A stretch of 15,026 nucleotides of DNA from an uncultured Bacteroidales bacterium (GTDB lineage Bacteria > Bacteroidota > Bacteroidia > Bacteroidales > P3). The notes beneath the pieces are model-generated. The model did no database searches, was not told the DNA's origin, and worked only from the letters and a program-made list of their open reading frames with translations. Every line of letters starts with the position of its first letter. The first letter of the stretch is position 1. The stretch is from assembly GCA_947177315.1 (NCBI GenBank), contig CAMWTX010000019.1, positions 1 to 15,026 on the forward strand, given 5' to 3'. Of the stretch, positions 12,995 to 15,026 are shown piece after piece. A program made the translations under genes and the position numbers.

Positions 12995-14957
12995 GGCGGC
13001 ACAATTGGGCAAAGGAACAGTATTGGCAGGTATCGGCATCTCCCGTGCATTGCAGGGGAATGCCGGGATCGAGGATTTCGGCGGCGAACCCGCGCAGGAA
13101 CTGCTCCATTTGCGTTAGGTATTCTTGTTCGTTGCGGTGCGAGAGGATAAGGCTTTCGCCCAAGGGGAACATCTTTCCTTGCTTCTTGAGCGCGCAGATG
13201 CAGGCTTGCAGGGGCTGTTTTTCCTGCGGGAAGGCGCGGCGGTAGAGAAAGATATAGAGCGACAGCTGCAAGGCTTGCTTAAAGTCTTTTTGTTGCAGCT
13301 CGCTCCATAGCCCGGGGTCGAGAAAACGGTCCTGCACGCTTCCGGTTTTGTAGTCGAGGATACGTATCTCCGTCTTGCCCCCGGCTTCGTATTTGTCGAT
13401 GCGGTCGGCAAAGCCGGTGAGCACGAGGTTCAGCCCCGGCAGCAGGTTTTTGAGCGTGGTTTGCAACGGCAGCTCGCAGTGCTGTATGCTGAGGAAAGAC
13501 TGGCTTGCCTCTTCTTGGAGCGTGGCGGCGCAACGCTCCATAAAGATTCTGATTTCTTCGAGCGCCATGCGGTTCGCCCCGTGTTCCGTTTCGCCGCCGG
13601 CAAAGGCTTCCTGCATGGCCAGTTCGATGAGCCGGGGCGTATGGCGGCGCAGCCGTTCTATGTCTTGTGCTGTCAGGTTCTTTTTTAAGAGAGGATGCCC
13701 GCCTTCGTACTTGCCTTCAAAAAACAGTTCCATCGCCTTGTGGAACACGCTGCCCGTGGCGGCGGCATCCATTTGTTCCTGTATCTGGGGCGGCTCGCCC
13801 AAGCCTAATACGTAACGCAGGTAAAACTGCACGGGACACTGAAAATAGGTGCTCAGCGAAGAATAGGAAATGCCCCTGCCTTCCAGACGGCGTTTGATGG
13901 AGGCGATAACCGGTTCCGTTTTCTCGATAACGAGGCGCGGGGCCTGAAATCCGGCATCCATCAGTTCAAAATCGGGTGAGGGCAACAGGCTTACCTGTTG
14001 TGGAAGTTCGTGCTGCAACTGGAGCACGAACCGGCTTTTTTCCGCGGCCTTGTCGGTGGCGGCGTTCACATACACCAATGTAACTTCGGCGCATTCCTGC
14101 AAGAGGCTGTAGAAATGGTAGGCCTGCATGGCGGCTTCTTCCGTCTGCGAGGGCAGTTCGTAGTGATGGCGCAGACTGCTCAGCAAGAAACTTTCGGGAT
14201 TGGGCGTGGAGGGCAGGATGCCTTCGTTCATCGACAGCAGTACGGCGTGCAGGAAACTCAATCCGCGCGTTTCCAACATTCCCATGATGTTGAGGTTCTT
14301 TTCCGGATCTCCGGTATAACTCAGCTGCGCGCCCGAAATCAGTTCGGAAAGCAGGTTGTTCAGGGATAGTTCGCCCAAGGGCAGTTGCGGGTAGCGTTCC
14401 AGCACCTGCGCCTGTGTCCGGCAGTTCTGTTCCACTTGCAGCAGATAGGCCTGCTCAAAATCGTTGAGCGGCGCCGAGAAAAGCGAGGATTGCGTTCCCG
14501 GAGCGGATTTGAAATCGAGCCAGTACCGCGCCATCCTTTGCAGGCAATGCACCGCCTGTACGGGCGTGAATCCATCCTGCGGCAGGAGAAAACAGGTTAT
14601 TTCCCTGCCCAGCGGATCGTTCGGGGGCAGGAGTGCCGTAAATTCGGTCAAGGCATAATAGGAACGGTGCGAATCGAGCACTTGCTTTTCCTTTTCGTGC
14701 AGTGCTTTGGGCTTGTCGGCCACCAGTTCCAGCAAGGGGTTGCGCAGCAGTTGCAACAACTGTACGGCGGTGATGCTGCGGCTCTTGTTCTGCAGCATAA
14801 AGCGGCGTGTCTCCACCAGTTGCGTCAGGAGGTTGCCGGCAAAAGTGCCCGAAAGGGGAGCGGCCAGCGTGGCGTTGCAGGCGATGTTTTCGGGCAGGGC
14901 GTTCATGATGGGGGCAAAAAGGCTTTCATCGTTCAGAACCAAGGCGCAGCCGGCCAC
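12984..14957 (-). CDS. addB: AddB-like PD-(D/E)XK nuclease subunit, C-terminal 657 residues; gene interrupted upstream
   Basis: The frame is open from GTG 14957 to TGA 12984, but GTG lies inside a conserved block (CALVLNDESLFAPIMNALPENI at its beginning), so it is unlikely to be a natural start. The homologous frame continues upstream beyond an in-frame TAA at 14970-14972. Numbering from the GTG: ETRGLSFLHAVLLSMNEGILP (229-249) is the RecC/AddB hallmark; YSSLSTYFQCPVQFYLRYVLG (365-385) opens the nuclease; GSVFHKAMELFFE (402-414), D518 in GFADRID, ILDYKTG (533-539) and QALQLSLYIFLYRR carry it. The iron-sulphur staple C374 and CQYC-x5-C (C644, C647, C653) is intact. Partner of the overlapping addA-like gene. 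Bacteroidota homologues are about 950-1000 residues, so some 300 N-terminal residues are missing. Confidence 0.85.
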   Translation of the reverse strand: MAGCALVLNDESLFAPIMNALPENIACNATLAAPLSGTFAGNLLTQLVETRRFMLQNKSRSITAVQLLQLLRNPLLELVADKPKALHEKEKQVLDSHRSYYALTEFTALLPPNDPLGREITCFLLPQDGFTPVQAVHCLQRMARYWLDFKSAPGTQSSLFSAPLNDFEQAYLLQVEQNCRTQAQVLERYPQLPLGELSLNNLLSELISGAQLSYTGDPEKNLNIMGMLETRGLSFLHAVLLSMNEGILPSTPNPESFLLSSLRHHYELPSQTEEAAMQAYHFYSLLQECAEVTLVYVNAATDKAAEKSRFVLQLQHELPQQVSLLPSPDFELMDAGFQAPRLVIEKTEPVIASIKRRLEGRGISYSSLSTYFQCPVQFYLRYVLGLGEPPQIQEQMDAAATGSVFHKAMELFFEGKYEGGHPLLKKNLTAQDIERLRRHTPRLIELAMQEAFAGGETEHGANRMALEEIRIFMERCAATLQEEASQSFLSIQHCELPLQTTLKNLLPGLNLVLTGFADRIDKYEAGGKTEIRILDYKTGSVQDRFLDPGLWSELQQKDFKQALQLSLYIFLYRRAFPQEKQPLQACICALKKQGKMFPLGESLILSHRNEQEYLTQMEQFLRGFAAEILDPGIPLQCTGDADTCQYCSFAQLCRHAL

Positions 14958-14969
14958 ATCCTTTACGGT

Positions 14970-15026
14970 TTAGAAGCGTTGGGCCGCCCACTTGGCCTGC
15001 GCGCTCCGTTGGGCGCAGGCCACCAG
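14970..15026 (-). pseudogene. Upstream piece of the addB-like gene, ended by an in-frame TAA (5' end outside window)
   Basis: Reading the minus strand from the window edge gives 18 residues, LVACAQRSAQAKWAAQRF, then TAA at 14972-14970. The same frame resumes with TVKDVAGCALVLNDESLF. The segment SAQAKWAAQ followed by an AxVLxDESL block is the normal continuous order in Bacteroidota AddB-like proteins, so one gene has been split by a nonsense codon. A sequencing error cannot be excluded. Confidence 0.7.

Noticed and set aside
12995..13039. Fifteen-residue extension of the AddA-like protein
   Set aside because: Homologues start close to the Walker A motif (IYKASAGSGKT), as ATG 12994 does, and the extension lies within the addB-like gene.

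Overview
The window looks like a chromosomal segment from an anaerobic-type Bacteroidota, probably order Bacteroidales. The evidence is a GLPGLI-family protein next to a CarboxypepD_reg/plug/barrel outer-membrane protein, a GG-leader peptide with a grasp-with-spasm (Gws) maturase pair, a Bacteroides-type promoter (TTTG, 20 bp, TAnnTTTG) before rpsP, an S16 protein with a long Ala/Glu tail, and near absence of Shine-Dalgarno sequences. Genus cannot be read from the sequence.

Layout. (1) Positions 1-1317: two tandem paralogues, the first cut by the window edge. The second has a signal peptide and resembles DUF6624-type proteins. (2) Positions 1393-3866, AT-rich: a graspetide-type RiPP locus with precursor peptide, ATP-grasp ligase GwsG, an unrecognised 59-residue protein, and SPASM-domain partner GwsS. 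These genes have tiny gaps or overlapping stop/start codons, so they are surely one operon. (3) Positions 3885-7424: a GLPGLI protein and a TonB-dependent-receptor-like outer-membrane barrel, continuing in the same direction 18 nt and 15 nt downstream, so probably in the same transcript. (4) Positions 7425-9893: a strong promoter and structured leader, then rpsP, an intrinsic terminator, a hotdog thioesterase, rimM and a tRNA1(Val) A37 N6-methyltransferase (translation and RNA maturation). (5) Positions 9896-15026, minus strand and GC-richer: the two subunits of an AddAB-type helicase-nuclease. The addB-like gene is upstream and overlaps addA by 11 nt. Its reading frame is broken by an in-frame TAA near the window edge.

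How the genes may work together: the Gws precursor would be bound and cross-linked by GwsG with GwsS assistance, then cleaved at its GG motif. No C39 peptidase/ABC exporter is in the window. The co-directional GLPGLI protein and outer-membrane barrel are the only envelope components beside the maturases, which makes this cassette the most interesting part. The right half is ordinary housekeeping apart from the addB stop, the S16 leader and a palindrome shared by two convergent stop codons.

Coding density is very high. No stretch over about 300 bases lacks a gene. I saw no tRNA, rRNA, CRISPR array, transposase or attachment site.
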